This document shows positions 39,086-48,635 of a stretch of 64,000 bases of DNA, piece after piece. Numbering within the stretch: position 1 is the first letter of the stretch; every line of letters starts with the position of its first letter. The notes below the pieces were generated by a model. That model was not told the DNA's origin. It made no database searches and worked only from the letters and a program-made list of their open reading frames with translations. The stretch spans positions 1 through 64,000 of the forward strand of contig CAKVEW010000012.1 in assembly GCA_934746015.1 (NCBI GenBank). The letters run 5' to 3'. The translations under genes were made by a program, and so were the position numbers. The DNA is from an uncultured Clostridium sp. (GTDB lineage Bacteria > Bacillota > Clostridia > Clostridiales > Clostridiaceae).

Positions 39086-41389
39086 ATGATAAAGAAAAAG
39101 CAGAAGCTAAGCGGTAAGAAAACAAATGCAGAAATTGAAGCAAAACTGAAATGTGAAAAGTCATTAGAAGAACAGCTAGAGATAATGGAGGAATATACTA
39201 AGAAGCATCAAGAAACTTCAGGTATGTCTAGAGATTTAAGAGAAATCCAATGCATCAAAGTTATATATCCAAGACTATTGCGTAAAATAGGAAAAGAAGA
39301 TTTATTCGCAGGCAGAATGGATTATCTCCCAGTAGGTTTTGGTTGTGTTACTTCTGTAGGTGGGGTAGGACATTATTGTCATTTTTATAATATGGAGAAA
39401 TTTAGAGATGAATTGTCTGATGCTGATATGATTAGCAGAGTAGATAAATTAATAGCTTATTGGGAAGAAGAAGATACAAAAACTAAATATATGAATAAAT
39501 ATACTGATGGAGTAATTAATAGTGTTTATTCAAGCGATATAATGTTTGATGCCCCAGTAAGTAGCAGCGCTCGTCTAAGTGGTATGATGCTTAATTACAA
39601 TAAGCTTGTGGATAAAGGAATTGTTGGAATAAAGAAGGAAATTATTTCACGTATGGATGATGATTGTGATAATTCATTTTATAAAGCATCTATTGAAGCA
39701 TTAGACTTATTTACAAGCTGTTGTGACTATTATATAGAAGAACTCAAATCAGAGTGTTCAACCGCTGATGAAACAAGAACTGAACAATTAAATACGATAA
39801 TAGATAGCCTTTCGGTAATCAGAACGGAACCACCAACAAATTTCCATCAAGCATTACAGCTTGTATGGATGTATGCACTGTTGGCAGGAGTAATAAACTA
39901 TGGAAGATTAGATGATATAGTAGGTGAATACCTACAAAAAGATTTAGATGAGGGTAATATCACCTTTGAGAAGGCTAAAGCTTACGTTAAAAGTATATGG
40001 ACATTAATTGAAAATAAGAGAACAACGGTAAATGGAAGAGTAATTGTTGGTGGAAGGGGAAGAAAAAATCCAGCTGCAGCAGATACATTTGCAAGAATTG
40101 CCTTAGAAGTATGTAATGAGTGTAGGTATGTTGAACCTCAATTCACACTTCGACTTTATGAAGATACCCCTCAGGACATTTATGATAAAGCACTTGAGTG
40201 TTTAGCTAGTGGGGCTACTTATCCTACTTTATATAACGATGAGGTTCATGTGCCAGGATTAATGCATTGTATGAGAATTAATGAAAAAGAAGCTGAGCAA
40301 TATGCTCCATTTGGATGCGGAGAAATGAATATTGTTGGAATGACCGTAAGTCCTCCAAACTCAGTGCTTAATTTAACTAAAACTTTAAATATTGTGTTAA
40401 ATGAAGGCGTAGATCCTTGGGATAATGTAAATAAAGCTGGTCCAATTAAGTTGAAGAAGCTAGAAGATATTAACTCATTTGAGGAATTCTACGCAGAATA
40501 TAGAAAATTACATGACTACTATGCAGAAATATGTGTTGATTCACAAATAAATTCATATAAAGTAATGAATGAAGAAGTGTCATTTTTATTTAATAGTATT
40601 TTAATGGATGATTGCTTAGAAAAAGGTAGAGCTCTTCTTGATGGAGGTATAAGATATTTAGGTGGGTGCTGTGAAACCTTTGGAAATATAAATTGCTCTG
40701 ATTCGATTTATGCAATTAAAAAGTTAGTTTTTGAAGATAAAAAATACACATTAAGAGAAATAAACAATGCGTTGGTTAATGATTTTCAGGGATATGAAAG
40801 GCTTCAAAAGGATTTAAAGGATTGCCCTAAGTATGGAAATGATTATAAAGACGTAGATGAAATTGCCAATATGGTATACGAAACCTCGGCTAAAACCATT
40901 CGTAGATTGGGAATTGAAAAAGGATTACAGTATTATGGCATTGTTATCATTAATAATATGGCAAATACTGAATGGGGACTTAAAACCAGTGCTTCTGCTG
41001 ATGGAAGAAATAATAAGGTTTTTCTAAATCCTTCTAATAACCCTCAAGGTGGCGCTGACAAAAATGGTCCTACGGCAATGCTTAATTCTCTTTCAAAATT
41101 TGATTCTAGATACCATCTTGGTTCCGTACAGAATATTAAGTTCCAGACTAATTTCTTTAAAGAGAATATGGATAAAATTAAAATGTTGTTTAAAACCTAT
41201 TTTAAACATGGAGGATGCCAACTAATGGTAACGGTGGTAGATAAATATGCTTTAGAAGACGCTATGATACATCCAGAAAACTACCCTAATCTTATTGTAA
41301 GAGTAAGCGGCTTTAGTGCTGTTTTTGTTAATCTTGATAGAAGTGTTCAAGAAGAATTATTGTCAAGAACTCTTTATGAGGGGGCTTAA
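39086..41389 (+). CDS. Glycyl radical enzyme (PFL-like, C-x-E type)
   Basis: 767 residues from ATG 39086 (SD GGAAGGTG). The active-site Cys411 lies in PFGCGEMN, with Glu413 at the place of the catalytic base in dehydratase/lyase-type glycyl radical enzymes (GC-x-E), whereas PFL has two adjacent Cys. The radical site Gly742 lies in RVSGFSAVF near the C terminus. Known members of this broad class remove water, amines or sulfite, or open a C-O bond. Context (PTS, aldolase, sugar isomerases) suggests a phosphorylated sugar derivative as substrate, e.g. a 1,5-anhydrohexitol-6-phosphate. Its activase follows 1 nt later. Confidence 0.9.
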   Translation: MIKKKQKLSGKKTNAEIEAKLKCEKSLEEQLEIMEEYTKKHQETSGMSRDLREIQCIKVIYPRLLRKIGKEDLFAGRMDYLPVGFGCVTSVGGVGHYCHFYNMEKFRDELSDADMISRVDKLIAYWEEEDTKTKYMNKYTDGVINSVYSSDIMFDAPVSSSARLSGMMLNYNKLVDKGIVGIKKEIISRMDDDCDNSFYKASIEALDLFTSCCDYYIEELKSECSTADETRTEQLNTIIDSLSVIRTEPPTNFHQALQLVWMYALLAGVINYGRLDDIVGEYLQKDLDEGNITFEKAKAYVKSIWTLIENKRTTVNGRVIVGGRGRKNPAAADTFARIALEVCNECRYVEPQFTLRLYEDTPQDIYDKALECLASGATYPTLYNDEVHVPGLMHCMRINEKEAEQYAPFGCGEMNIVGMTVSPPNSVLNLTKTLNIVLNEGVDPWDNVNKAGPIKLKKLEDINSFEEFYAEYRKLHDYYAEICVDSQINSYKVMNEEVSFLFNSILMDDCLEKGRALLDGGIRYLGGCCETFGNINCSDSIYAIKKLVFEDKKYTLREINNALVNDFQGYERLQKDLKDCPKYGNDYKDVDEIANMVYETSAKTIRRLGIEKGLQYYGIVIINNMANTEWGLKTSASADGRNNKVFLNPSNNPQGGADKNGPTAMLNSLSKFDSRYHLGSVQNIKFQTNFFKENMDKIKMLFKTYFKHGGCQLMVTVVDKYALEDAMIHPENYPNLIVRVSGFSAVFVNLDRSVQEELLSRTLYEGA

Positions 41390-41390
41390 T

Positions 41391-42299
41391 ATGAATATAA
41401 GCGGAAGTGTTATGGAGATAGAAAAGTTTGCTATCCACGATGGACCAGGCATAAGAAGCACAATTTTTTTGCAAGGATGTCCACTTCACTGCCCATGGTG
41501 TGCTAATCCTGAATCACAACAAATTAATACTCACTTAATGTATAATAGTAAAAAATGTGTTAAATGTGGGACTTGCGTTAAGAATTGTCCACAAAAGGCA
41601 ATTACTGTAGAGAATGGTCAGTTAAATTTTGACCGAAAAAAATGCATAACTTGTAAGACCTGCAAGGGAAATTGCCCTGCAGATGCAATTAGCTTTATTG
41701 GAGAGAGAAAATCTATTGAAGAAGTTATGGAATCTATACTTAGGGATAAGAGTTATTATGACGAATCCGGCGGAGGCGTGACCATCTCTGGTGGAGAGCC
41801 TTTTGTTCAGTTCGATTTTCTTATTAATGTATTGAAGAAATGTAAAGAATATAATATTAATACTGCTATAGAAACAACTGGAGATACCAGCTGGAGTAAC
41901 ATAGAAATGGTTCTACCTTATGTTGATTTATTTCTCTATGATATGAAACATAGTGTCCCGGAAAAAATTATTGAAGTTACTGGTGGAAATGGATATAGGA
42001 TTCAAGAGAATTTAGTTAAACTATCTAAAGAGAATTCCAATAAAATTATCATTAGAGTTCCTGTTATTCCTGGCTTTAATTACTATGATAATGTTATTAA
42101 AGATATTATTAATATGGCGTTGCAATTAAAGATTCCAGAAGTGAATTTACTTCCATACCATAATCTTGGAGCCTCAAAGTATGATCAATTAGGCAAAGAA
42201 TATACTTTAAAAGATGTAAAAATGATGGCTAAAAGCGAACTAAAGCATTATGAGAATTACGGAGAAGCGGTAGGGGTAATGGTTAAGATTGGAGGATGA
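41391..42299 (+). CDS. Glycyl radical enzyme activase
   Basis: 302 residues, starting at ATG 41391 one nucleotide after the enzyme gene. A radical SAM core with CPLHCPWC (Cys30, 34, 37), followed by a ferredoxin-like insert with two [4Fe-4S] motifs (CVKCGTCVKNCP and CITCKTCKGNCP), then SGGEPF. This layout is that of the larger activases for non-PFL glycyl radical enzymes. It makes the 5'-deoxyadenosyl radical that abstracts H from Gly742 of the partner. It functions only without oxygen. Confidence 0.94.
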   Translation: MNISGSVMEIEKFAIHDGPGIRSTIFLQGCPLHCPWCANPESQQINTHLMYNSKKCVKCGTCVKNCPQKAITVENGQLNFDRKKCITCKTCKGNCPADAISFIGERKSIEEVMESILRDKSYYDESGGGVTISGGEPFVQFDFLINVLKKCKEYNINTAIETTGDTSWSNIEMVLPYVDLFLYDMKHSVPEKIIEVTGGNGYRIQENLVKLSKENSNKIIIRVPVIPGFNYYDNVIKDIINMALQLKIPEVNLLPYHNLGASKYDQLGKEYTLKDVKMMAKSELKHYENYGEAVGVMVKIGG

Positions 42300-42321
42300 T
42301 AATAAACTGATATTTTATACG

Positions 42322-42356
42322 ATAGAGAAATTGTTTATTACAATTTCTCTATTTGT
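42322..42356 (+). terminator. Terminator of the PTS/GRE operon
   Basis: ATAGAGAAATTG (42322-42333) pairs perfectly with CAATTTCTCTAT (42341-42352), then TTG. It may be partly read through into the phosphatase gene 40 nt later. Confidence 0.75.
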
Positions 42357-42390
42357 AGTTTTAGAATTTTTATAAAGGTTGTTGATAAGT

Positions 42391-43044
42391 ATGAAGTATG
42401 TAAAAGCAATTATTTTTGATTTAGATGGGCTAATGTTTGATACAGAAAGAATGAATTTATCTTTAATAAACAAGTTGGGAGCAACATATGGACTTAGCAT
42501 GTCAGAAGATGATTATGCCAAACTTATAGGACTGGGACCGGAAAGTATGGATTTTATAAATAAAGAATTTCCCTACTTTTCAAAGTTAGGATTTAGTGAT
42601 GAGAAAAGGACAGAGTATATAAGAGAATATTTTAAAAAGCCTGGGGATGCGAATAAACAAGGCTTAAGAGAACTGTATGAGTATGTAAGAAAAAGATATA
42701 AGCTAGCTATTGGAAGTAATTCTACAATGACTTTTATAAGAAGTATGTTAGATTATTCCGGCTTTTTTATGGATTTTGACCTTATATTAGGGGGAGATAT
42801 GGGGATTAAGCCTAAGCCGGAACCAGATATTTATCTAACCATTGCAAAAAAGCTAGGAGTAAATCCGGGAAATTGCATTGTTTTAGAGGACTCTAAGACA
42901 GGATTAATGGCTGCTAAAAAAGCAGGCATGTTGTCAATATTCATTGAAGATATAGTTCATTACAGTAGTGAGATAGAGGAGTACATACAGTATCAGTGTA
43001 AGTCATTAAATGAAGTAATAAATATATTAAAAGGTTTAGGATAA
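42391..43044 (+). CDS. HAD-family phosphatase (beta-phosphoglucomutase-like subgroup)
   Basis: 217 residues from ATG 42391. HAD motifs: DLDGLMFDTE (I, Asp nucleophile), GSNSTMTF (II), KPKPEPDIYL (III Lys) and VLEDSKTG (IV). A helical cap follows motif I. The subgroup includes sugar phosphatases and phosphoglucomutases. On the island it could dephosphorylate an accumulated sugar phosphate or process a cleavage product. It is convergent with rpoN. Confidence 0.85.
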   Translation: MKYVKAIIFDLDGLMFDTERMNLSLINKLGATYGLSMSEDDYAKLIGLGPESMDFINKEFPYFSKLGFSDEKRTEYIREYFKKPGDANKQGLRELYEYVRKRYKLAIGSNSTMTFIRSMLDYSGFFMDFDLILGGDMGIKPKPEPDIYLTIAKKLGVNPGNCIVLEDSKTGLMAAKKAGMLSIFIEDIVHYSSEIEEYIQYQCKSLNEVINILKGLG

Positions 43045-43070
43045 TTTGATTTAGACTGAGACTTAGTTTA

Positions 43071-43109
43071 TATTCATTAACATTACTCTTCCAATGAATA
43101 TTCTTTTTT
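43071..43109 (+). terminator. Hairpin between convergent genes
   Basis: TATTCATT (43071-43078) pairs with AATGAATA (43093-43100), then TTCTTTTTTT. The right arm lies inside the last codons of rpoN on the other strand. Confidence 0.6.
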
Positions 43110-44327
43110 TCTCTTTGAGGAATTTTCTATTTTCATTATATTTCTGTATTTTGCTATAGTTCTTCTAGATGCATTAAAACCCTGTTTTTTTAATAAAATA
43201 TACAATTGAAAATCACTATATGGTTGACAGGGGTTTTCTTTCAGTATTAATTTTCTTATAGCCCTTTGTAAAGGATCGGATAAATCCTTAACTTTTCTTG
43301 AAATAAATAAGGATTTTAATGGATAGACTCTATTTTCAAATTCATAATATTTATTATTAACGCACCTGCTAACAGTTGAAATATGAATTCCTAATTTGCT
43401 AGAGATATCCTGGAGTGTGCAACGTTTTAAAGGTTTCCCTAATAAGAAATAGTCTTTCTGAATATTTATAAGTTCATTAGATATTAATAGTAAGGTAGCA
43501 TTACGCTTTTCTATATCAGATAGCAAAATCATAGCTTCTTCGAAATATTTTTTTAGCCTTGGGTCATTTCTTATACTTGAATAATAATCCTCATTATATT
43601 TCCATTCGCCATATTCTATAGGAGAAATAACCAAGCTATTCTCCGATATATTAATTTTTATATCTGGATATATATAACTTGTTTCTTTTTTACAATAATT
43701 AGAGCAAGGATATGGATTTAGTGCTTTGATTATAGAAAGCGAGTCATATATTTCTTCTACGGTTGCACCACACTTTTGGGCAATTAATTCTAGATTTCTA
43801 TTTAGGATTTCATTTTGAAAGTTTGTAAGTATTTCTAGTGGAAAGCTTTGATTATCTGCTATAAGCTGAAGTTTAAGACAATCAATTACATTTTCTGCTG
43901 CAACACCTATAGGTTCAAAGGATTGTACGATTTTTAAATTATAGATAAATTTATCTTTACTTATATTAAGTATAGAACAGTAATCATCTATGGAATATGA
44001 TAAAAATCCTTGATCATTTAACGACTCAATAATAAATGTACAAATTTTAGTGGAGTGATGTTGTCGGCATACATGAAGCTGATGTAAAAGGTCTTCTTGA
44101 AGAGTTGTTTCCGTATGTATCAAATCAAGTGCTGTCATACTGGAGTTCTGTGTTTCTATATTAGGGGTATATTCTATAAATGGGTTTTCCTGCATAATAT
44201 TTTTAAGATGTGCTAGTAACTGCTCTTTAGACATACTCATAATTTTTAGTGAGTTAATATATGAATTGTTTACTTTTTGGATTTGCTTAATAGTTTGCTT
44301 TTGAATAATATTTTGATTATTAGACAT
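43083..44327 (-). CDS. rpoN: RNA polymerase sigma-54 factor
   Basis: 414 residues. Region I at the N terminus is Gln-rich with the repeat pattern of the activator-contact region (SLKIMSMSKEQLLAHLKNIM, ENPFIEY), a core-binding domain follows, then an HTH (TLQDISSKLGIHISTVSRCV) and the RpoN box SRRTIAKYR near the C terminus. It directs polymerase to -24/-12 promoters and needs an AAA+ activator, which is the LevR-type protein at the other end of the island. It is slightly shorter than typical RpoN (430-480), but no domain is missing. It is transcribed toward the HAD gene, with its start about 100 nt from the right island end. Confidence 0.95.
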   Translation of the reverse strand: MSNNQNIIQKQTIKQIQKVNNSYINSLKIMSMSKEQLLAHLKNIMQENPFIEYTPNIETQNSSMTALDLIHTETTLQEDLLHQLHVCRQHHSTKICTFIIESLNDQGFLSYSIDDYCSILNISKDKFIYNLKIVQSFEPIGVAAENVIDCLKLQLIADNQSFPLEILTNFQNEILNRNLELIAQKCGATVEEIYDSLSIIKALNPYPCSNYCKKETSYIYPDIKINISENSLVISPIEYGEWKYNEDYYSSIRNDPRLKKYFEEAMILLSDIEKRNATLLLISNELINIQKDYFLLGKPLKRCTLQDISSKLGIHISTVSRCVNNKYYEFENRVYPLKSLFISRKVKDLSDPLQRAIRKLILKENPCQPYSDFQLYILLKKQGFNASRRTIAKYRNIMKIENSSKRKKEYSLEE

Positions 44328-44420
44328 AATTCGCTACCTCTAAACAATTAAAATAAAGAAATTTTAATATTATTTTATTATTATTAATAGTATATAATAA
44401 AAGATAAATAAGATAAAGTT

Positions 44421-44428
44421 CTTATATG
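44421..44428 (+). repeat. 8-bp direct repeat at the right inner end of the island
   Basis: CTTATATG directly before the right IS copy, identical to 28162-28169. See the island finding. Confidence 0.75.
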
Positions 44429-44581
44429 GAATCTGTTAAGCTGTTATGAAAAAATAGCTTAATAAATCTTAGACTTTCTAGTTCTTTGAAAATTATATAA
44501 GTTTGATTATTTTTTTGCATAGGAAATATACCTGCGAAAATATAAATTTTAAAGCAGGTTAATCAAAAATATTTAAGAACA

Positions 44582-44946
44582 TTATGAGGCTACGAACCAA
44601 GATTTACTTGATATATTATCGCTAGCAAAGCCAGCAACTTCGGCAGGTGTAAGGTTATTCAATGAACCATGAGCTCTAATAAAGTTATAGTGAAATATAA
44701 AGATAAAAATAAGATTATTAGCTTTTTCAAATGAATTAAATCCTTTTTTAGATTTATACCAAGACTTAAAGGTTTTATTAAATGATTCTATAAGATTATT
44801 GTTTATATCACTAGACATTGGTTTTACAGGCAAATGTTTTGTAGTCGGCAATAGCGTAGCTATCGCTTCGTTATAAGCTGGCCATCTGTCTGTTATTAAG
44901 TTTGATGGTGAACCATATTTTTTAGCTTCATTTATTAGAGAAAAAG
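44582..44946 (-). CDS. Transposase, C-terminal frame (right IS copy)
   Basis: Identical to 27036-27400: the -1 frame with the second Asp (LITDRWPAY) and Glu (NNLIESF) of the D-D-E triad. It needs frameshifting or slippage for a full-length transposase. Confidence 0.7.
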
Positions 44947-45684
44947 CTGAATTTCATCTCTATATTTGCTTTTGCTTAAATGAAAAGAGACTATAAAACG
45001 TGTTTCAGAGTCTATAACTAGCCATAGATAGTGTTTTATACCATTAATAAAAACAACAGTTTCATCAGCGTGCCAATCATCAGATTGTAAATCTACTTGA
45101 TGCTTAAATTTATCAGCTTTCAGTTTGAAAAAAGGAGCAAATTTATTACTCCAATTAGCTATGGTTACGTGAGACACTTTGATATTAAAGGTATTCATAA
45201 GAAACTGAGATATAGCCCTAGTTGCTGTATTGTTTAAGTAATATAGAGTTAAGGCAGTAATAATTACTTGTAAAGGAAATCTCATTCCTTTCATAGAAAG
45301 AGATCCGGTAACAGCTTCGCTAGACGCTGGATCGATATTAAAGTTATGGTAATTAACTATAATATGATTACACGTTCTATTGCTACATTTATATCTATTG
45401 TAGTGTTTATAGGAATGGTGTAAGTAAGTTGATTTGTTACACTTTGGGCATTTAGGATAATTCATTTTAGGTCGTCCGATACCATCGCTTGCGATGAATT
45501 GACGCTTACATTTTTGACATTGATATTTTTGATTAGCCTGCTTGTCAAAACCAAACTTATATAGTTTATCGGAGTGACAACGAGGGCATCTAATATTTGT
45601 TTTGTTCATTGCTCTTTTCTCCTTTCGAGGGGGATAATTAGTTCTTTTCAAACTTATTTTATTTCCTTGAGTTGAGAAGAGCAA
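44935..45684 (-). CDS. Transposase, N-terminal frame (right IS copy)
   Basis: Identical to the frame at 27389-28138: zinc ribbons, HTH and first catalytic Asp, stopping at the same place before the -1-frame remainder. It is read from the - strand; the stop codon and T run of the frameshift site are the same as in the other copy. Confidence 0.85.
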   Translation of the reverse strand: MLFSTQGNKISLKRTNYPPRKEKRAMNKTNIRCPRCHSDKLYKFGFDKQANQKYQCQKCKRQFIASDGIGRPKMNYPKCPKCNKSTYLHHSYKHYNRYKCSNRTCNHIIVNYHNFNIDPASSEAVTGSLSMKGMRFPLQVIITALTLYYLNNTATRAISQFLMNTFNIKVSHVTIANWSNKFAPFFKLKADKFKHQVDLQSDDWHADETVVFINGIKHYLWLVIDSETRFIVSFHLSKSKYRDEIQLFL

Positions 45685-45731
45685 TGTTCATATAACTTAA
45701 CAGATCGAAAATAAATTTTAGGAGGATATAG

Positions 45732-46532
45732 ATGGTTTTATTTGAAGTAAATTATTTCTCCAATACATTGGGAATTAATACGAAATTAAATGTGCTTTTG
45801 CCTCAACAAAAGTCAAATGAAATAGATTCTAAGGAGAGTATTATTAATGATAAACAACCTGTAATATATTTATTGCATGGTATGGGAAATGATGAAAGTG
45901 TTTGGATGCGTAGAACTTCTATAGAAAGATATGCATCACAATATGGATTTGCTGTAGTAATACCAACAACTCAATTAGGTTGTTATACTGATACTACATA
46001 TGGTGCTAAGTATTGGACTTACATATCAGAAGAAGTACCTCAATTTTGCAAGGAATATTTCAATAATTTTTCAGATAAAAAAGAAGATACTTTTGTTGCT
46101 GGAGTTTCTATGGGAGGACATGGAGCACTTAAATTAGCATTAACTCATCCAGAAAAGTTTAAAGCAGCAGCATCATTATCAGGACCTTTAAATATAGCTA
46201 GTGAATCAATAACAGAAGGATTTAAGAATAAAAGAAAGTCTTTTTGGGAGGGTGTATTTGGACCTTTAGAAAATATAAAAGGCTCAAAGAATGATTTAAT
46301 TTATCTTTTAGATTCTTTATCAGAAAATAATAAGCTTGATGAAATACCTAAGCTATATTCTTGGTGTGGAACAGAAGACTTTTTATATAAAAATAACTTG
46401 GAAATGGAGTCAAAAATGCAATCTTTAGGTGTAGATTTTCAAGCTAATTATTCAGAAGGAGAACATAACTGGGCTTGTTGGGATAGAGAAATACAAAATG
46501 TATTAAAATGGTTTAGTGAATTAAGAAATTAA
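45732..46532 (+). CDS. Alpha/beta-hydrolase esterase (tributyrin-esterase/FrmB-like)
   Basis: 266 residues of the esterase D/FrmB-like alpha/beta hydrolases. The oxyanion region YLLHGMGNDESVW, nucleophile Ser in AGVSMGGHGALK and the catalytic His in GEHNWACWD near the C terminus are present; the acid is likely in the WCGTEDF stretch. It hydrolyses short-chain acyl esters in the cytoplasm. The ATG is 24 nt from the right IS end, with SD AGGAGG directly outside it, so the 5' part of its leader and its promoter now appear to lie left of the island at 26805. Confidence 0.88.
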   Translation: MVLFEVNYFSNTLGINTKLNVLLPQQKSNEIDSKESIINDKQPVIYLLHGMGNDESVWMRRTSIERYASQYGFAVVIPTTQLGCYTDTTYGAKYWTYISEEVPQFCKEYFNNFSDKKEDTFVAGVSMGGHGALKLALTHPEKFKAAASLSGPLNIASESITEGFKNKRKSFWEGVFGPLENIKGSKNDLIYLLDSLSENNKLDEIPKLYSWCGTEDFLYKNNLEMESKMQSLGVDFQANYSEGEHNWACWDREIQNVLKWFSELRN

Positions 46533-46609
46533 TTATAAGATGAATTAATAGGAATATTTATAATTAAATTTACATAAAAATAGATATTCTTTAAATATTC
46601 TAAATTTAA

Positions 46610-46638
46610 TTGACAAAAATTAATAACATTCATATAAT
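46610..46638 (+). promoter_or_regulatory. Consensus sigma-A promoter for the T-box/opp transcript
   Basis: TTGACA (46610-46615), 17 nt, TATAAT (46633-46638), both exact. The leader that follows starts near 46645. Confidence 0.85.
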
Positions 46639-46644
46639 ATGAGT

Positions 46645-46930
46645 ATAAACAAAATCGAGTAATCCGATAGGAATTATAAGCTATGATAAGAAGAGTAAAT
46701 TAAGGGAAACTTTCAGAGAAAAATCTCCAGGGCTGCAAGGGGTTTAAGTGAAACTTAATTGAAGTGCATCTTTGAGCTCTAAGTTGAAATAATAGTAGAC
46801 TTTAGCGGGAACGCCCGTTATAGCGGTAGATATATTTATTTATGAGATTTATGCTATTGCATAAAAATCAGAGTGGAATCGCGTGTGTTTTTACTTCGCC
46901 TCTGAATATGGAGACGAAGTTTTTTTATTT
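46645..46930 (+). promoter_or_regulatory. T-box riboswitch upstream of the oligopeptide transporter
   Basis: A leader of about 285 nt with T-box landmarks: AAGAAGAGTAA in the 5' part of stem I, a specifier-loop region GAAGTGCATCTTTGAGC (46761-46777), a stem-III hairpin GCGGGAACGCCCGT and the T-box sequence AGAGTGGAATCGCGTG at about 46870-46885. It ends in a terminator, ACTTCGCCTC pairing with GAGACGAAGT (46893-46920), then TTTTTT. Uncharged tRNA binding would favour read-through into oppA. The specifier codon could be CAT (His) or ATC (Ile) depending on alignment; I cannot settle this by eye. Confidence 0.88.
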
Positions 46931-46988
46931 TCAAAATCCGGAGTATGAAAATATATACATATAAATAATAATTTTATGGAGGGTAAAT

Positions 46989-48566
46989 ATGAGATTTAAT
47001 AAATTATCAAAAATATTAACTGCAACAGTAGCCACAGCAATGTTATTAACAGCTTGTGGAAATAAAGTAGACAATAATAACAGTACAGGGGGAACTTCCT
47101 CACAATCTGATTCATTTATATATGGGATAGCTGGTGATCCAGGAAACTCAGTAAATGTAATAACAACAAGTGATCGTTATGGATTAATGACTATAAAAGC
47201 ATTATATTCACCACTATATATGTATAATGCAGATGGAATTAATTATTTTCTTGCAGAAAGTATGACTCCATCAGAAGATAATCTAACTTATACGGCTAAG
47301 CTTAGAAAAGATGTTAAGTGGAGTGATGGAGAAGCATTTACAGCTGATGACGTTGTATTCACATATGAAGAGATGTTAAAAGAAGAAAATGCAGGATGGG
47401 CATATAGCCAATTAATATTTAATGGAAAACCAGTAAAAGTTGAAAAAGTAGATGACTATACTGTTAACTTTATACTTCCAGAAGTTAGTGCTCCAGCTAT
47501 GGAACTATTAGCAAATATATTCATTATGCCAAAGCATATTTATGAAGGAGAAACTAACTTTGAAAATAGTGAAAAAAATGCTACACCAGTAGGAACTGGT
47601 CCATATAAATTAGCAGAATATAAAGCAGGACAATACGTTAAGTTTGAAAAAAATGAAAATTATTTCCTTGGAGAAGCAAATATACAAAATGTAATTTTTA
47701 GAATAATACCAGATGCTAATACAGCTAAGCTTGCATTACAAAAGGGAGAAATAAATGCTTTATCTGTTCAATCTAGTGATTTAAATGATTTAACTAAGGG
47801 AGATAATTTAGCTCCATATAAATATGATGAAGGTAGAGTTGCTTATATAGTTGCTAATTCAAACTCAAAAAAATTACAAGATAAAAAAGTTAGACAAGCT
47901 ATTTTTTATGGAATGAATAGAACAGATTTAATAAATGCTGCTTTTGGTTCAAAAGAATATGCCGATGAAGTTTATACATTCTTACCTAACGGCAACCCAT
48001 TCCATACAAATGATGTTGAACAATATAATTTTGATCAAGAAAAAGCTAAAAAGTTATTAGAAGAAGCAGGAGTTACTAATTTAACTGTTAAGCTAGGATA
48101 TACTTCAAATGATGTTCCATCTCAAAAAGAAGCAACAATTATTCAACAAAATCTTAAAGCAATAGGGATTAATGTGGAATTAGCAGGTCAAGAGGGAACA
48201 GCTTTAAGTCAACAAATGCTTAATGAAGAATCAGATTATGACATGTTCATTGGCGGATACATTATGGGAATAGATCCAGATACATTTAATTCATTATTTA
48301 CTTCAGATAGTAAATACAATTATAGTCACTATAAGGATAAAGAAATTGATGATTTATTTAATGCTGGAAGAGTTGAAACTGATGAAGCAAAGAGAATTGA
48401 AATATATAATAAGATTCAACAAAGGTTACAAGATAATGCTTACTTCTATCCAATGTTAGAAAATAAGAGGATAGTAGTTATGAGTTCTAATGTAGCAGGA
48501 GTTGATGAAGCTAAATTAGTACCAGTTTATACTTTTGAAGATATGTCAAAATTAAGTTTTAAGTAG
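46989..48566 (+). CDS. oppA: Oligopeptide-binding lipoprotein
   Basis: 525 residues, SBP family 5. A signal peptide with lipobox LTAC, lipidated Cys23, anchors it outside the membrane. Family stretches visible: LRKDVKWSDGEAFTADDVVFT (named in part), GTGPYKL and VRQAIFYGMNR. It binds peptides (or nickel/other ligands in some relatives) and hands them to the OppBC permease. A hairpin follows before oppB. The T-box leader makes it responsive to amino-acid starvation. Confidence 0.92.
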   Translation: MRFNKLSKILTATVATAMLLTACGNKVDNNNSTGGTSSQSDSFIYGIAGDPGNSVNVITTSDRYGLMTIKALYSPLYMYNADGINYFLAESMTPSEDNLTYTAKLRKDVKWSDGEAFTADDVVFTYEEMLKEENAGWAYSQLIFNGKPVKVEKVDDYTVNFILPEVSAPAMELLANIFIMPKHIYEGETNFENSEKNATPVGTGPYKLAEYKAGQYVKFEKNENYFLGEANIQNVIFRIIPDANTAKLALQKGEINALSVQSSDLNDLTKGDNLAPYKYDEGRVAYIVANSNSKKLQDKKVRQAIFYGMNRTDLINAAFGSKEYADEVYTFLPNGNPFHTNDVEQYNFDQEKAKKLLEEAGVTNLTVKLGYTSNDVPSQKEATIIQQNLKAIGINVELAGQEGTALSQQMLNEESDYDMFIGGYIMGIDPDTFNSLFTSDSKYNYSHYKDKEIDDLFNAGRVETDEAKRIEIYNKIQQRLQDNAYFYPMLENKRIVVMSSNVAGVDEAKLVPVYTFEDMSKLSFK

Positions 48567-48584
48567 AATTTAAATATTAAAAGG

Positions 48585-48610
48585 GGTGCTGCATATTGCA
48601 GCACCATATA
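48585..48610 (+). other. Intercistronic hairpin between oppA and oppB
   Basis: GGTGCTGCA (48585-48593), loop TAT, TGCAGCACC (48597-48605), a perfect 9-bp stem followed by ATATAATTTTT. It may be a partial terminator or 3'-end stabiliser, keeping oppA mRNA above the permease genes. Confidence 0.8.
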
Positions 48611-48635
48611 ATTTTTATCAGGGAAGTGATGATAA

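Larger units (their letters stand above)
44429..45707 (-). mobile_element. Insertion sequence, right copy, 1,279 bp, IS6-like
   Basis: Same orientation, length and ends as the left copy (26883-28161); the encoded proteins are identical and I saw no base difference in the parts I compared. The near-identity means recent duplication or gene conversion. The right neighbour (AAAATAAA) does not match the left neighbour CTTATATG. Confidence 0.9.
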
